A stretch of 64,000 bases of DNA from Chloroflexota bacterium (GTDB taxonomy: Bacteria; Chloroflexota; Anaerolineae; Aggregatilineales; Aggregatilineaceae). The notes beneath the pieces are model-generated. The model did no database searches. It saw only the letters and a list, made by a program, of their open reading frames with translations, and was not told where the DNA came from. A program made the position numbers and the translations under genes. Below, one piece after another: positions 43,959-55,067 of the stretch. The stretch lies in contig JAAYCM010000046.1 in NCBI GenBank assembly GCA_012729765.1, forward strand, positions 1-64,000. The letters run 5' to 3'. Position 1 is the first letter of the stretch. Every line of letters begins with the position of its first letter.

Positions 43959-44654
43959 CTACTTGGTGACGGTCTGCGGGGCGTACCACTCGTCCGCGCT
44001 GATCAGGCGCATGGCCGAGGTCGGGACATAGACGTACTTCGCGCCGCTCAGGTATACCTTGTACCACGCGCCATCAATCGTATCCGTCACGAACCACTTC
44101 TCGCCTGGATACAGCGTCACGTTCGCCACCGGCGCGGTGAGATCGGGCTGGCTGTAAACCGCCGTCTGTGCCGTCACCAGGCCGTACTGCCGCGTGGCCG
44201 GGTCCGGCTCCTTGAAGCCCGCGTAGATGTTGGCGTCGTTGATGCGGATCTCGCCGGTGGCGCAGTTCGCCAGGATGCTGGTATTGCTTACTTCGACGCC
44301 CACCGGAGAAACAAGCTGGTCGATCCAGATGACGGTTCCATTCGGGGGGACGGGGACACCTAATAAATCATAGCCGTCAAAGTATACGAATTCGGTCATC
44401 ACTTCAGTCATGATGAAACGCTGTTCTTCGCCCGTCGCATCAATGATGATGAGCGTGGTGGTCCAGGTAAACCCTGCTGGAATCGCCGCGTGTACAAAAT
44501 GCTGGACCTGCCCCCCTGCAGCGCCACAGGGGACGAACCAGCTCCCGTCGGAGAAGGCGATCATCCACTCACCGTCGCCCGCCAGAACCGATGGTGCCGG
44601 CCCCAGGGCCAGCACGACTGCCAGAATCGCGAGTGTCAGATACGTGACTCTCAT
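43959..44654 (-). CDS. Secreted SH3-type protein, 231 aa (duplicate 2)
   Basis: This is the duplicate of the gene at 43071. The shared opening GDGEWMIAFSDGSWFVPC, the cysteine pair ANCATGEIRINDANIYAGF, and the C-terminal module with TAVYSQPDL, GEKWFVTDTIDGAWYKVYL and YVPTSAMRLI are all kept. The central part differs (KCWTC-free, IIIDATGEEQRFIMTEV) between the copies. I place the start at the ATG 44654 (MRVTYLTLAILAVVLALG); ATG 44660 or 44669 would add a few residues. Function unknown; a cell-surface binding role is inferred from the SH3-like half. Confidence 0.82.
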   Translation of the reverse strand: MRVTYLTLAILAVVLALGPAPSVLAGDGEWMIAFSDGSWFVPCGAAGGQVQHFVHAAIPAGFTWTTTLIIIDATGEEQRFIMTEVMTEFVYFDGYDLLGVPVPPNGTVIWIDQLVSPVGVEVSNTSILANCATGEIRINDANIYAGFKEPDPATRQYGLVTAQTAVYSQPDLTAPVANVTLYPGEKWFVTDTIDGAWYKVYLSGAKYVYVPTSAMRLISADEWYAPQTVTK

Positions 44655-45190
44655 AACCATCTCTCTCATGAAAAGATTTATTTCGGGCTAAACCATGCTC
44701 AGATAGTAGCCGACTTTAGCCACCCTGACTAGGCACCTTGTAAATATAGACAAAATCTTGGATGACAGGGATGCCGGCCACACATTAAAAGAGCGCGGCT
44801 CCCGGTGGGGCCACGCTCTATACAAATCGGGCTTTAAGAATAGTGTTGAGCCACATTACGACTATGACATACGGGCTGCGGCGCGGTGGTGGTTAAAAGA
44901 TGCGCTGAAAGATTCGATTCTCAGACATTTTCCCATCCCCCCATGGATATGGATTCACCCCTCGGACTGACAACCAACAGTGTATCATCTCCCCGTCACT
45001 CACTCAATACCAGTCCAATAAAATCACCATAAAAACTTGCATATACAACCTTCATGCCACGTCCACGCAGCCGCACGCCCAGCTCAATGTACATCCCGGT
45101 GCTAAGTGCGTTAAACTTAGGGTGCACGGATTTTCGCGGCGCGCGAGCGCGTGCCCGCGTGATGGACGGTTTAGAGTGAGGGATAGAACA
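44655..45190. other. Gene-free, AT-richer stretch with an orphan minus-strand terminator
   Basis: I see no credible gene in this stretch. It contains the hairpin at 44787-44819. The short open frame at 44758-44970 lacks a ribosome site and any familiar pattern. Confidence 0.5.
44787..44819 (-). terminator. Orphan terminator similar to that at 43009
   Basis: On the minus strand AGAGCGTGGC pairs with GCCGCGCTCT (with one mismatch) and is followed by TTTTAATG. No minus-strand gene precedes it. Its sequence echoes the terminator at 43009, as if a third paralogue had been lost. Confidence 0.6.
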
Positions 45191-45739
45191 ATGAGCGAGT
45201 ACGATCCGGGCGATTTGTACGAGCCTGGCCCGCGCCGCCGGCGACGCCGCGGTTTCCCCAGCGAGATCGAGGATGCCTGGGCCGCTGCCGAAGCCGACGA
45301 TATCCCCGATGAAGAGGTCGAGATCGAAGACCTGGCCGCCGGTTATGTCTACGAGGACCCGCTGCGCCCGGCCCGCGACGATTCCGATCCTGACGAGATC
45401 GACCCGTCCGATCTCGGCCCGGTGCCCACCTACTCCCGGCCCCTCAGCCCCGATGCACGCCGCGCCAGCGTCAGCCGCCGTTACAGCCGCGCCGATGCCT
45501 ACAGCAGCGATCCCGGCTACCGCGCCCCCGAGATACCGCCCGACGCTGGAAATATGGTGCCGCGCCTGCGCGCCGAATATCCCCCCGAAGGCTACGAAGG
45601 CGTGCGCCGGTCCCACCCCACCCCCGGCGCGATGGGCGGTATCCCGCTGTGGGGGATTCTGCTGCTGGTGCTGCTGGGCATAGTCGCAATCGCGGCGGTC
45701 GTGATCGCGCTGGCCTCGATCGCGCTGGCGCTCGGCTGA
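45191..45739 (+). CDS. Acidic hypothetical protein with C-terminal membrane helix, 182 aa
   Basis: The first 150 residues are polar and low in complexity, with a run of arginines (PRRRRRRG), acidic stretches (DDIPDEEVEIEDLAA) and many tyrosines, and look disordered. A single membrane helix (GIPLWGILLLVLLGIVAIAA and on) closes the chain, so the bulk faces the cytoplasm as a tail-anchored-like protein. The ATG at 45191 has GAGGGA 8 nt upstream. It precedes secA but a separate promoter lies between. Function unknown. Confidence 0.7.
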   Translation: MSEYDPGDLYEPGPRRRRRRGFPSEIEDAWAAAEADDIPDEEVEIEDLAAGYVYEDPLRPARDDSDPDEIDPSDLGPVPTYSRPLSPDARRASVSRRYSRADAYSSDPGYRAPEIPPDAGNMVPRLRAEYPPEGYEGVRRSHPTPGAMGGIPLWGILLLVLLGIVAIAAVVIALASIALALG

Positions 45740-45787
45740 GATCGCGGCGCTCACGCTGCGCGCCGCCTGTCCAGTGCCCCCTCGATA

Positions 45788-45796
45788 TGCTATAAT
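45788..45796 (+). promoter_or_regulatory. Extended -10 promoter of secA
   Basis: TGCTATAAT is an extended -10 match, about 82 nt before the secA start. CTGTCC about 18 nt upstream is a poor -35, as expected for an extended -10 promoter. Confidence 0.65.
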
Positions 45797-45877
45797 GGCG
45801 ACCAGACTCTCAACGAATCCAACGAGTGCGGCAGGACGGATCGACGGTTCATCACCGCCCTGTCACTGTGAGGAACG

Positions 45878-48763
<2,886 letters not shown>

Positions 48764-48858
48764 TACGAACCCGGTTACTTCATCAGGCTGGCATCGCGGT
48801 GCCAGTCTGGTGCCATCTGGCTCTGGCGTATCTGTAGCGAGTTGAAGGGAAGGCGCTC

Positions 48859-49233
48859 ATGGCGAACTCGGACGATCTCGCGACCGGCTTGATGGACGAC
48901 ATGGACCCGCGCCTGCTGGAGCTGATCCAGACGCGTATCAATTCGTTCATCAAGTGGGATCTGGTACGCTTCTTCCACGAAAACCCGCATACCACCGACA
49001 CCGCCGCCAACATCGCCCGCTATACGGGCCGCGACGTGCGCACCGTCGAGCCAGAACTGATGGCCCTCGCGCGCGATGGCGTGCTCCAGATGGATGACCT
49101 CTCCGGCCTGCGAGTGTTTACCCTGGCCGGCAACAGCGAAATGCGCGAGTTAGTCCACGTCTTTATCAAAGCGTGCGACGACCGCCAGTTTCGCGTCAAG
49201 GCCATCTATCACGTCATCCGCAGCCTGCGCTGA
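48859..49233 (+). CDS. Small winged-helix-like protein, 124 aa
   Basis: The protein has a helical N-terminus, then FIKWDLVRFFHENPHTTDTA, IARYTGRDVRTVEPELMALARDG and VLQMDDLSGLRVFTLAG, the helix-turn-helix plus wing pattern of wHTH proteins. The C-terminus is helical. It may bind DNA or a partner protein. It lies 13 nt before the KaiC-like gene on the same strand, so the two probably work together. GGGAAGG is the ribosome site. No effector domain is visible. Confidence 0.7.
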   Translation: MANSDDLATGLMDDMDPRLLELIQTRINSFIKWDLVRFFHENPHTTDTAANIARYTGRDVRTVEPELMALARDGVLQMDDLSGLRVFTLAGNSEMRELVHVFIKACDDRQFRVKAIYHVIRSLR

Positions 49234-49246
49234 GAGGACGCGCCGC

Positions 49247-50044
49247 ATGGAGACTCACCGTATTCCGACCGGAATTGCAGGGCTAGACGAGATGCTGCAC
49301 GGCGGCTTTTTGTCGCAGACCGCCAACCTGATCGAGGGCGCGCCCGGCACAGGTAAGACCACGCTGGGGATGCAGTTCATCCAGCACGGCATCGTGCACT
49401 GCGCCGAGCCGGGCCTGATCCTGACCTTCGAGGAGTTTCCCGAACAATATTACCAGGACGCCGCCAGCTTTGGCTGGGACTTCCGCGCGCACGAGGCCGC
49501 CAACCACCTGCGCGTGATCATGACCAGCCCTGAAGTCAGCCGCGCCGATTTGCAGCAGATCAGCGGGCGGATCGAGACGATGGTGCACCAGTTGGGCCTC
49601 AAGCGTGTGCTGGTAGACAGCCTCAGCCACTTCGAGCGCCTGACAACCGATCCGGTCGAGCTGCGCCAGATCATCTTCGGCTTCGTCAACGGCCTCAAGC
49701 GCCTGGGCCTGACCGCCGTCCTCACGCGCGAGAACGCCGCCCTGCTGGGCGAGACGTCCGACAGTGAAGAGGACCTGGCGTTTGTGATGGACTCGTATGT
49801 CGTGCTGCGCTATGTCGAGATTCAGAGCGCTGTTCACAAGGCGCTGCTGGTGCTCAAGCTGCGCGGCAGCGACCACGATAAAGACATCCGGCGCTATACC
49901 ATTACCGGCAGCGGGATCGAGGTGCGCGCCCGCTTCGAGGGCACGCGCGGCATCATGAGCGGCACGCCCACCATGACGCACGCCGAAGCGTTCGCCGCTG
50001 CCTTTCTGCCCGCTGGCTCTGGCGGCAAACAGCCAGTATCATGA
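49247..50044 (+). CDS. Single-domain KaiC-like (RecA-fold) ATPase, 265 aa
   Basis: The protein has the Walker A motif GAPGTGKTT (31-39), the paired catalytic glutamates Glu62-Glu63 in TFEEFPEQ as in KaiC, a Walker B aspartate Asp124 in VLVDSLSH, and the late KLRGSDHDKDIRRYTIT segment of the KaiC family. It has one RecA domain, where KaiC has two. Such proteins couple ATP binding to signalling and, in related cases, to sensory histidine kinases. It overlaps the following membrane peptide gene by 4 nt (ATGA). Its partner could be the wHTH protein or the downstream histidine kinase. Confidence 0.88.
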   Translation: METHRIPTGIAGLDEMLHGGFLSQTANLIEGAPGTGKTTLGMQFIQHGIVHCAEPGLILTFEEFPEQYYQDAASFGWDFRAHEAANHLRVIMTSPEVSRADLQQISGRIETMVHQLGLKRVLVDSLSHFERLTTDPVELRQIIFGFVNGLKRLGLTAVLTRENAALLGETSDSEEDLAFVMDSYVVLRYVEIQSAVHKALLVLKLRGSDHDKDIRRYTITGSGIEVRARFEGTRGIMSGTPTMTHAEAFAAAFLPAGSGGKQPVS

Positions 50045-50334
50045 GTGACATCAGCCTGCACCAGTTCCTGACGATCTACGCCTGGTTTGGGTTGGCGACG
50101 CTGTTATTTCTGCTGGCCCTGATCGCGCGCTTCTACGAGCGGCTGTCCGGCCAGCGAACCTACTACCAGTTGTTCGCGGTTCCGATTCTGGCGTTTGCCG
50201 GGGCGGCGATCCGCTTTTCGAGCCGGAATCAGGTCACGGGCGATGCGTGGGGCGAGCTGCTGCTGCTGCTGACCGGGACCAGTCTGGCGGTGCTGTGCCT
50301 GCACGTTTACCGGCTGATGACCAGTGGGCGCTAG
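50041..50334 (+). CDS. Small membrane protein, 97 aa
   Basis: The start overlaps the KaiC-like gene's stop in ATGA, so translation is coupled. Three hydrophobic segments are visible (YAWFGLATLLFLLALIA, LFAVPILAFAGAAI, LLLLTGTSLAVLCLHV) with short polar joints. It has no known motif. Its TAG stop begins element copy I. A role as membrane anchor for the KaiC-like ATPase is inferred from coupling only. Confidence 0.75.
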   Translation: MSDISLHQFLTIYAWFGLATLLFLLALIARFYERLSGQRTYYQLFAVPILAFAGAAIRFSSRNQVTGDAWGELLLLLTGTSLAVLCLHVYRLMTSGR

Positions 50335-50455
50335 CGGCTGTTATGCATTTTCACCCCCCGGCCCCTTCTCCCACGCAGGCGGGGCGAAGGGGAGGCCAAC
50401 CGCTTGAAAGTCCCGCCCTCCCTGTGGGAGAGGGATTGAGGGTGAGGGGAGTCCT
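50332..50455. repeat. MITE-like element, copy I (right end diverged)
   Basis: The left end TAGCGGCTGTTATGCATTT starts at the TAG stop of the small membrane protein gene in a CTAG site. The core CCCCCCGGCCCCTTCTCCCA and GTCCCGCCCTCCCTGTGGGAG hairpins remain, but no right terminus can be recognised. Confidence 0.75.
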
Positions 50456-50503
50456 ACACGTACTGGTACGGCATTTGGACCAACACAAAGTTAATGGCAG
50501 ACG

Positions 50504-50860
50504 ATGAACAGTTTATTGACCCTTTTGAGCGCAGTCGCGCCCCTGGCATTTATCGTAAGCCTGTGGGTGATGGCCCAGATCAGCCGCCGTTTTGGCGAAG
50601 TCACCCACCGCCCCCCGCTCTATCGCGGGTTCTATGTCGCCATGCTGCTGCTCGGCTTCCCGCTGGTGGTGCGCCTGCTGGCGATCGGCCTGGACGACGG
50701 CGACGGGCTGGGCGGCGGGACAAGCGAGGCGCTGCTGCACGATCTCCCGCTGGCGCTGGCGCTCACCATCGCGGTCGTGATCACGTGGCGCTATTGGGGC
50801 TGGCTGGTGTATGCTCACGGAGATCAGATCACAGCGCAGCCCCGGCCTTCGAAGCGATAG
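50504..50860 (+). CDS. Small membrane protein, 118 aa
   Basis: The protein has three or four hydrophobic segments (LLTLLSAVAPLAFIVSLWVM, YVAMLLLGFPLVVRLLAIGL, LPLALALTIAVVITWRYWGW) and a polar loop rich in Gly and Asp between the second and third. It resembles the 97-residue protein in layout but not in sequence. It precedes the histidine kinase gene by 31 nt and may be its membrane partner, since that kinase has no membrane helix. Function unknown. Confidence 0.7.
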   Translation: MNSLLTLLSAVAPLAFIVSLWVMAQISRRFGEVTHRPPLYRGFYVAMLLLGFPLVVRLLAIGLDDGDGLGGGTSEALLHDLPLALALTIAVVITWRYWGWLVYAHGDQITAQPRPSKR

Positions 50861-50891
50861 CGTGCTTTCTTTCGCGCACTGATGCCAGAAC

Positions 50892-53800
50892 ATGACAGGT
50901 GAAGTTTTCCGGACATTTTTATCAGAGCAAGCATCGGCAGCCCAGGCTTCTGAAGCGATCTGCATCGTCAATGCCAACGGCGTCGTTCGCTTTGCCACCC
51001 CGGCAGCAGCCCACAGCTATGGCTACGAAGTCTCCGATCTGGTCGGGCACTGCCTGCTGCGGTTTGTCGATCCCGATCAGGTTGACACGGCGTATGAGCA
51101 GTGGGAGGCATTCTGCTGCGCCTCGGACCAGCTCTATGGCCTGTTCAACCTGCCCGTCATCAGCGCCGATGGCCGCCGCCAGATGGTGCAGGCTTCGGTC
51201 TGGCGCATCCCGGACGAGCGTAATTTCCTGATCCTGCACCACCTGTCGGAGCGTTTCCGCGAGCGGCTCGAAGCGCTCTACTCCATTCTGGCGACCGTCG
51301 CCGGCACGCTGAACCTGGACGAGATATTAGACGCGGTGCTGCGCGAGGCGCGCCGCGTGATCCCGTGCGACTGCGGCACGGTTTTCCTGCTGCGCAATAT
51401 GCGGCTGCACATGGCGCGCGGTGACGGCCACTCGATCATCCGCTATTCGCCGGAGCTGTTCGAACAGCTCAACCACGTCCCGACCACGCGCCTGCTGCGC
51501 GAAACCGGCGGCCCGGTGCTGATCAACGACTGCGAGCACGATCCGCGCTGGACCTGGCTGTCGGGCGCGGAAGCGATCCGAAGCTGGCTTGGCACGCCGC
51601 TGATTCATCACGGCGAGTTTCTTGGCACGATCAATCTCGACAGCACACAGCCGCACACCTTTTCAACCGCCGACGCCGAGCTGATGCGCGCGCTCGCCAG
51701 CCCGCTCGCGGCAGCGGTCTTTACCGCACGGCAGTACGAAGCCGAGCAGAGCCACGCCAAGCACCTACAGGTGCTCAACGATCTCACTCAGGCCATCAGC
51801 CGCCTGAATCTGGACGATGTGCTGGAGGTCGTCTACCAGAAGATCAACAGCCTGATGGACGCCTCGACCTTTTATATCGGCCTCTACGACGCCGAAGCCG
51901 GGATCGTCCGCATTGTGGGCGCCTACGACTTTGGCAACAGGCACGAAGACCAGGTGCAGCTTGCCGATACCGGGCTGGTCGGTCGGGTCTTGCGCTCCCG
52001 GCAGAGCGTGATCATCCACGACACCCAGCGCGAGCCTCAGGCGGAAGCGATTATCGATGGCGAAGAACCGCGCAGCTTCCTGATGATGCCCCTGATCACG
52101 CAGGACGAGACGGTCGGCGTGATCTCCGTGCAGAGCTACCAGCCCAACGCCTACACGTCCGACGACATTGCCCTGCTGGAGATCATCGCCGGGGCCGTCG
52201 CGACCGCGATCCGCAACGCCCAGCTTTACGATCAGACCGCCGAGCGGCTCGGCGCGCTCAACGCGCTGCACCGGATCGGCCTGCACCTGACCTTCGTGCA
52301 AGACGCCGACGTCGCTGCGCGGGTCGTGGTCGAAGGCTTGCTCAAGCTGCTGCGCCCCCAGTATGCCGCACTCTACCTGTCGGGCCGGGTCTTTGGGCAG
52401 TCGCGGCTGTGGGGTGGGAGCTTCGACGGCGACGGCGAATTGCTGCTCACGACCGAACATCCTGCCAACGATCCGCACGTTTTCACGCTGCTGGATCAGC
52501 TCCAGGAGCCGGTCGTGCTGCCCGATCTCGGCGCGCAGCCAGACATTCTGGAGCAGGTTCAGCCCTATGTGCTCACTCGCGCGCTCGCCGTCTATCCGCT
52601 GCGTCATGGCGGTGAGCTGCTGGGCGCGATGGCCGTGCTCTGGCCGGAGCCGTGCATCTTTCGCAGCGACGATCTGCGCATCCTGGAATTGTTCAGCATG
52701 CAGGCCGCGCTCGCCCTCGAAAACACGCGCTATCACCTGGCGCTGCGCCGCCGCCTGGAAGAAGTCACCGCCCTGCAAGACCTCGCCCGCCGGGTCAGCA
52801 GCAGCGAAACGCTGGACGACATCCTGCATACCGTCGTGCGCACCCTGCGCGACGTCTACCGCTGCAAGTCGTCCTCAATCGGCCTGTACAATCCCGACAC
52901 CCAGGAAGTCGAAATCCGCGCGGCGGTCGGCATCCCGGACGAATATGTGGAACAGGGGCGCTTCAGGCTGGACGAATACGGCGCGGGGCACGCCGTGGCA
53001 ACCGGGCAGGTCGTCTATGTGCCGGACACCCTCGTCGCGCCCGGTCTGCGCACCATCGATCCCGGCATCCGCTCGATGATGATTGTGCCGCTGACCGTTC
53101 ACGGCCACGTGATCGGCACGCTCAATATCGACAGCACCCAGCCTCACGCCTTCACGCCCGATCACGAGCGTGTGCTGACCATCGCCGGCGGGCAGATCGC
53201 CGCCGCGATCGAGACGGTGCACCTGCTGGACGAAGCGCGCGCCCGTGCCGCCGATCTGGCCGAAGCCAACCGCAATCTCGAAGCACTGCACGAGTTGCGT
53301 AACGAGCTGGTGCAAAACCTCAGCCACGAGCTGCGTAACCCGCTCTCTCTGATCCAGGGCTACGCCGTTTTGATGCGCGACAGCGAGCTGGGGCCGATCG
53401 TCCCCCAGCAGGTCGATGCGCTCAACGTGATCAACGACAAGTCCGAGGCGATCCTGCGCATGATCAACGATATCCTCTCTCTGGAGCAGATCCGGCACGA
53501 GACGCTGGAGCTGGACGTGATCGAGATGGCGGCGTTCTGCCAGCAGACGGCCAACGACATGCGGCTGCTGCTCAAGGATCGCCCGCTGAGCTTTGAAACC
53601 GAACTCGCGTCCGGCACACAGCTTGTCATCGGCGACCGCGACCGGCTGCGGCAGGTGCTCGACAACCTGATCGGCAACGCGGCCAAGTTCTCGCCCGAAA
53701 ACGGCGTGATCCGGCTGCTCACGCGCGTTGATCCGGCGCAGAACGCGATCGAAATCTCGGTGATCGATCAGGGCATTGGCATTCCGGCGGACCGTCTGCC

Positions 53801-53999
53801 CCACGTGTTCGAGCGTTTTTACCAGGGCGACCGCACAATCAAGCACACCTATGGGGGCACCGGCCTGGGGCTGGCGATCGTGCGGCGCATCGTCGAAGCG
53901 CACGAGGGCCGGATCTGGGTCGAGAGCACCGAGGGTAGCGGCTCCACCTTTACCTTCACACTCCCGCTGGCAGAAAGGCAAACCGAAGGTGTCGTTTAA
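50892..53999 (+). CDS. Soluble PAS-GAF(4) sensor histidine kinase, 1035 aa
   Basis: An N-terminal PAS-like domain (about residues 15-120, with ASEAICIVNANGVVRFATPAA) is followed by four GAF-type domains (about 130-790). Two of them repeat GTINLDSTQPHTFS and GTLNIDSTQPHAFT. HisKA then places the phospho-acceptor His812 in LSHELRNP, and the HATPase has RLRQVLDNLIGNAAKFSP, DQGIGI and GTGLGLAIV. There are no membrane helices, so it is cytoplasmic. Its 3' end overlaps the adenosine deaminase gene by 11 nt. No response regulator is adjacent. The signal is unknown; GAF domains often bind nucleotides or chromophores. Confidence 0.92.
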   Translation: MTGEVFRTFLSEQASAAQASEAICIVNANGVVRFATPAAAHSYGYEVSDLVGHCLLRFVDPDQVDTAYEQWEAFCCASDQLYGLFNLPVISADGRRQMVQASVWRIPDERNFLILHHLSERFRERLEALYSILATVAGTLNLDEILDAVLREARRVIPCDCGTVFLLRNMRLHMARGDGHSIIRYSPELFEQLNHVPTTRLLRETGGPVLINDCEHDPRWTWLSGAEAIRSWLGTPLIHHGEFLGTINLDSTQPHTFSTADAELMRALASPLAAAVFTARQYEAEQSHAKHLQVLNDLTQAISRLNLDDVLEVVYQKINSLMDASTFYIGLYDAEAGIVRIVGAYDFGNRHEDQVQLADTGLVGRVLRSRQSVIIHDTQREPQAEAIIDGEEPRSFLMMPLITQDETVGVISVQSYQPNAYTSDDIALLEIIAGAVATAIRNAQLYDQTAERLGALNALHRIGLHLTFVQDADVAARVVVEGLLKLLRPQYAALYLSGRVFGQSRLWGGSFDGDGELLLTTEHPANDPHVFTLLDQLQEPVVLPDLGAQPDILEQVQPYVLTRALAVYPLRHGGELLGAMAVLWPEPCIFRSDDLRILELFSMQAALALENTRYHLALRRRLEEVTALQDLARRVSSSETLDDILHTVVRTLRDVYRCKSSSIGLYNPDTQEVEIRAAVGIPDEYVEQGRFRLDEYGAGHAVATGQVVYVPDTLVAPGLRTIDPGIRSMMIVPLTVHGHVIGTLNIDSTQPHAFTPDHERVLTIAGGQIAAAIETVHLLDEARARAADLAEANRNLEALHELRNELVQNLSHELRNPLSLIQGYAVLMRDSELGPIVPQQVDALNVINDKSEAILRMINDILSLEQIRHETLELDVIEMAAFCQQTANDMRLLLKDRPLSFETELASGTQLVIGDRDRLRQVLDNLIGNAAKFSPENGVIRLLTRVDPAQNAIEISVIDQGIGIPADRLPHVFERFYQGDRTIKHTYGGTGLGLAIVRRIVEAHEGRIWVESTEGSGSTFTFTLPLAERQTEGVV

Positions 54000-55065
54000 C
54001 GTCCAGTCTCTGATCGACCGCGACAGCGCCCTGTGGCAGGCGCTCCGGGCCTGGCCCAAGATCGAGCTGCACCGCCACCTCGAAGGCTCGATCCGGCTGC
54101 CGACCCTGATCGACGTCGCGCACGAGTACGCGATCCCGCTGCCCGCCTACAGCGTCGAGGACCTGCGCCCCTATGTCCAGATGACCGGCAGTGATCGGCC
54201 CGACTTCGCCGTGTTCCTCAGCAAATTTGACGTGCTGCGCCAGTTCTATCGCTCGCTGCCGATCATCCGCCGCATCGCGTATGAGGCGGTCGAGGACGCG
54301 GCCCAGGACAACGTGCGCTATATGGAGCTGCGTTTCACGCCCCACGCGCTCACTCGCCAGAACGATTACGGCTATCAGGAAATCATCGAAGGGGTGTGCG
54401 AGGCGGTCCAGGCGGCCCAGGCCGAGCATGATATCCAGGTCCGGCTGATCGTCTCGGTCAACCGGCATGAGAGCGTCGAGATCGCGGAACAGGTGCTGGC
54501 CGCCGCGATCGCCTGCGCGGGATGCGGCATCGTGGGGATGGACCTGGCCGGGAAGGAAGTCGGCTTCGCGGCGCACGCCTTCCGGCCCGTGCTGCACACC
54601 GCCCAGGAAAACGGGCTGCATCTCACCGTGCATGCTGGCGAGTGGGAAGGCGCGGCCAACGTGCGCCACGCCATCGAAGCGGTTGGCGCAGAGCGGATCG
54701 GGCATGGCGTGCGCGCCATCGAAGACTCGACGGTGATCCAGCTGGTGCGCGAGCGCGGCATCACGCTCGAAGTCTGCCCGACCAGCAACCTGCATACCGG
54801 CGTCGTGCCCAGCCTGGAGCAGCACCCGCTGGCCGACCTGGCCTATCTCGACGTGCGCACCACGATCAACACCGACGACCCGTCGCTGAGCAATATCACG
54901 CTCACCGACGAGCTGGTCCTGGCGCATCTGGCGATGGGCCTGCCGCTCGACCTGCTGAAGACGAATATCCTCAATGCCGCCGAAGCTGCGTTCCTGCCCG
55001 ACGACGAGCGCGCCGCGCTGGTGAGCCGCTTTCGCGCCGCGCTGGATGCCGCGCCCCTGCCCTGA
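53989..55065 (+). CDS. add: Adenosine deaminase family protein
   Basis: This enzyme deaminates adenosine (or a related purine) to inosine. From the GTG at 53989 it has 358 residues with the zinc ligands His28 and His30 in ELHRHLEGS, His215 and catalytic Glu218 in TVHAGEWEG, His239 in RIGHG, and Asp296-Asp297 in NTDDPS, in the family order. AAAGG lies about 9 nt before the GTG. The frame continues upstream inside the kinase gene, but those residues do not match the family. The 11-nt overlap implies coupled translation with the kinase. Adenine or other purine substrates are possible. Confidence 0.9.
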   Translation: MSFNVQSLIDRDSALWQALRAWPKIELHRHLEGSIRLPTLIDVAHEYAIPLPAYSVEDLRPYVQMTGSDRPDFAVFLSKFDVLRQFYRSLPIIRRIAYEAVEDAAQDNVRYMELRFTPHALTRQNDYGYQEIIEGVCEAVQAAQAEHDIQVRLIVSVNRHESVEIAEQVLAAAIACAGCGIVGMDLAGKEVGFAAHAFRPVLHTAQENGLHLTVHAGEWEGAANVRHAIEAVGAERIGHGVRAIEDSTVIQLVRERGITLEVCPTSNLHTGVVPSLEQHPLADLAYLDVRTTINTDDPSLSNITLTDELVLAHLAMGLPLDLLKTNILNAAEAAFLPDDERAALVSRFRAALDAAPLP

Positions 55066-55067
55066 GC

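Noticed and set aside
44758-44970. A 70-codon plus-strand frame in the gap after the secreted SH3 genes.
   Set aside because: It has no ribosome site and no plausible fold, and it contains the minus-strand terminator hairpin.
48772-48830. CTGGCATCGCGGTGCCAG hairpin after secA as a small RNA.
   Set aside because: It is a short stem without promoter or T tract and may simply be part of the leader of the next gene.
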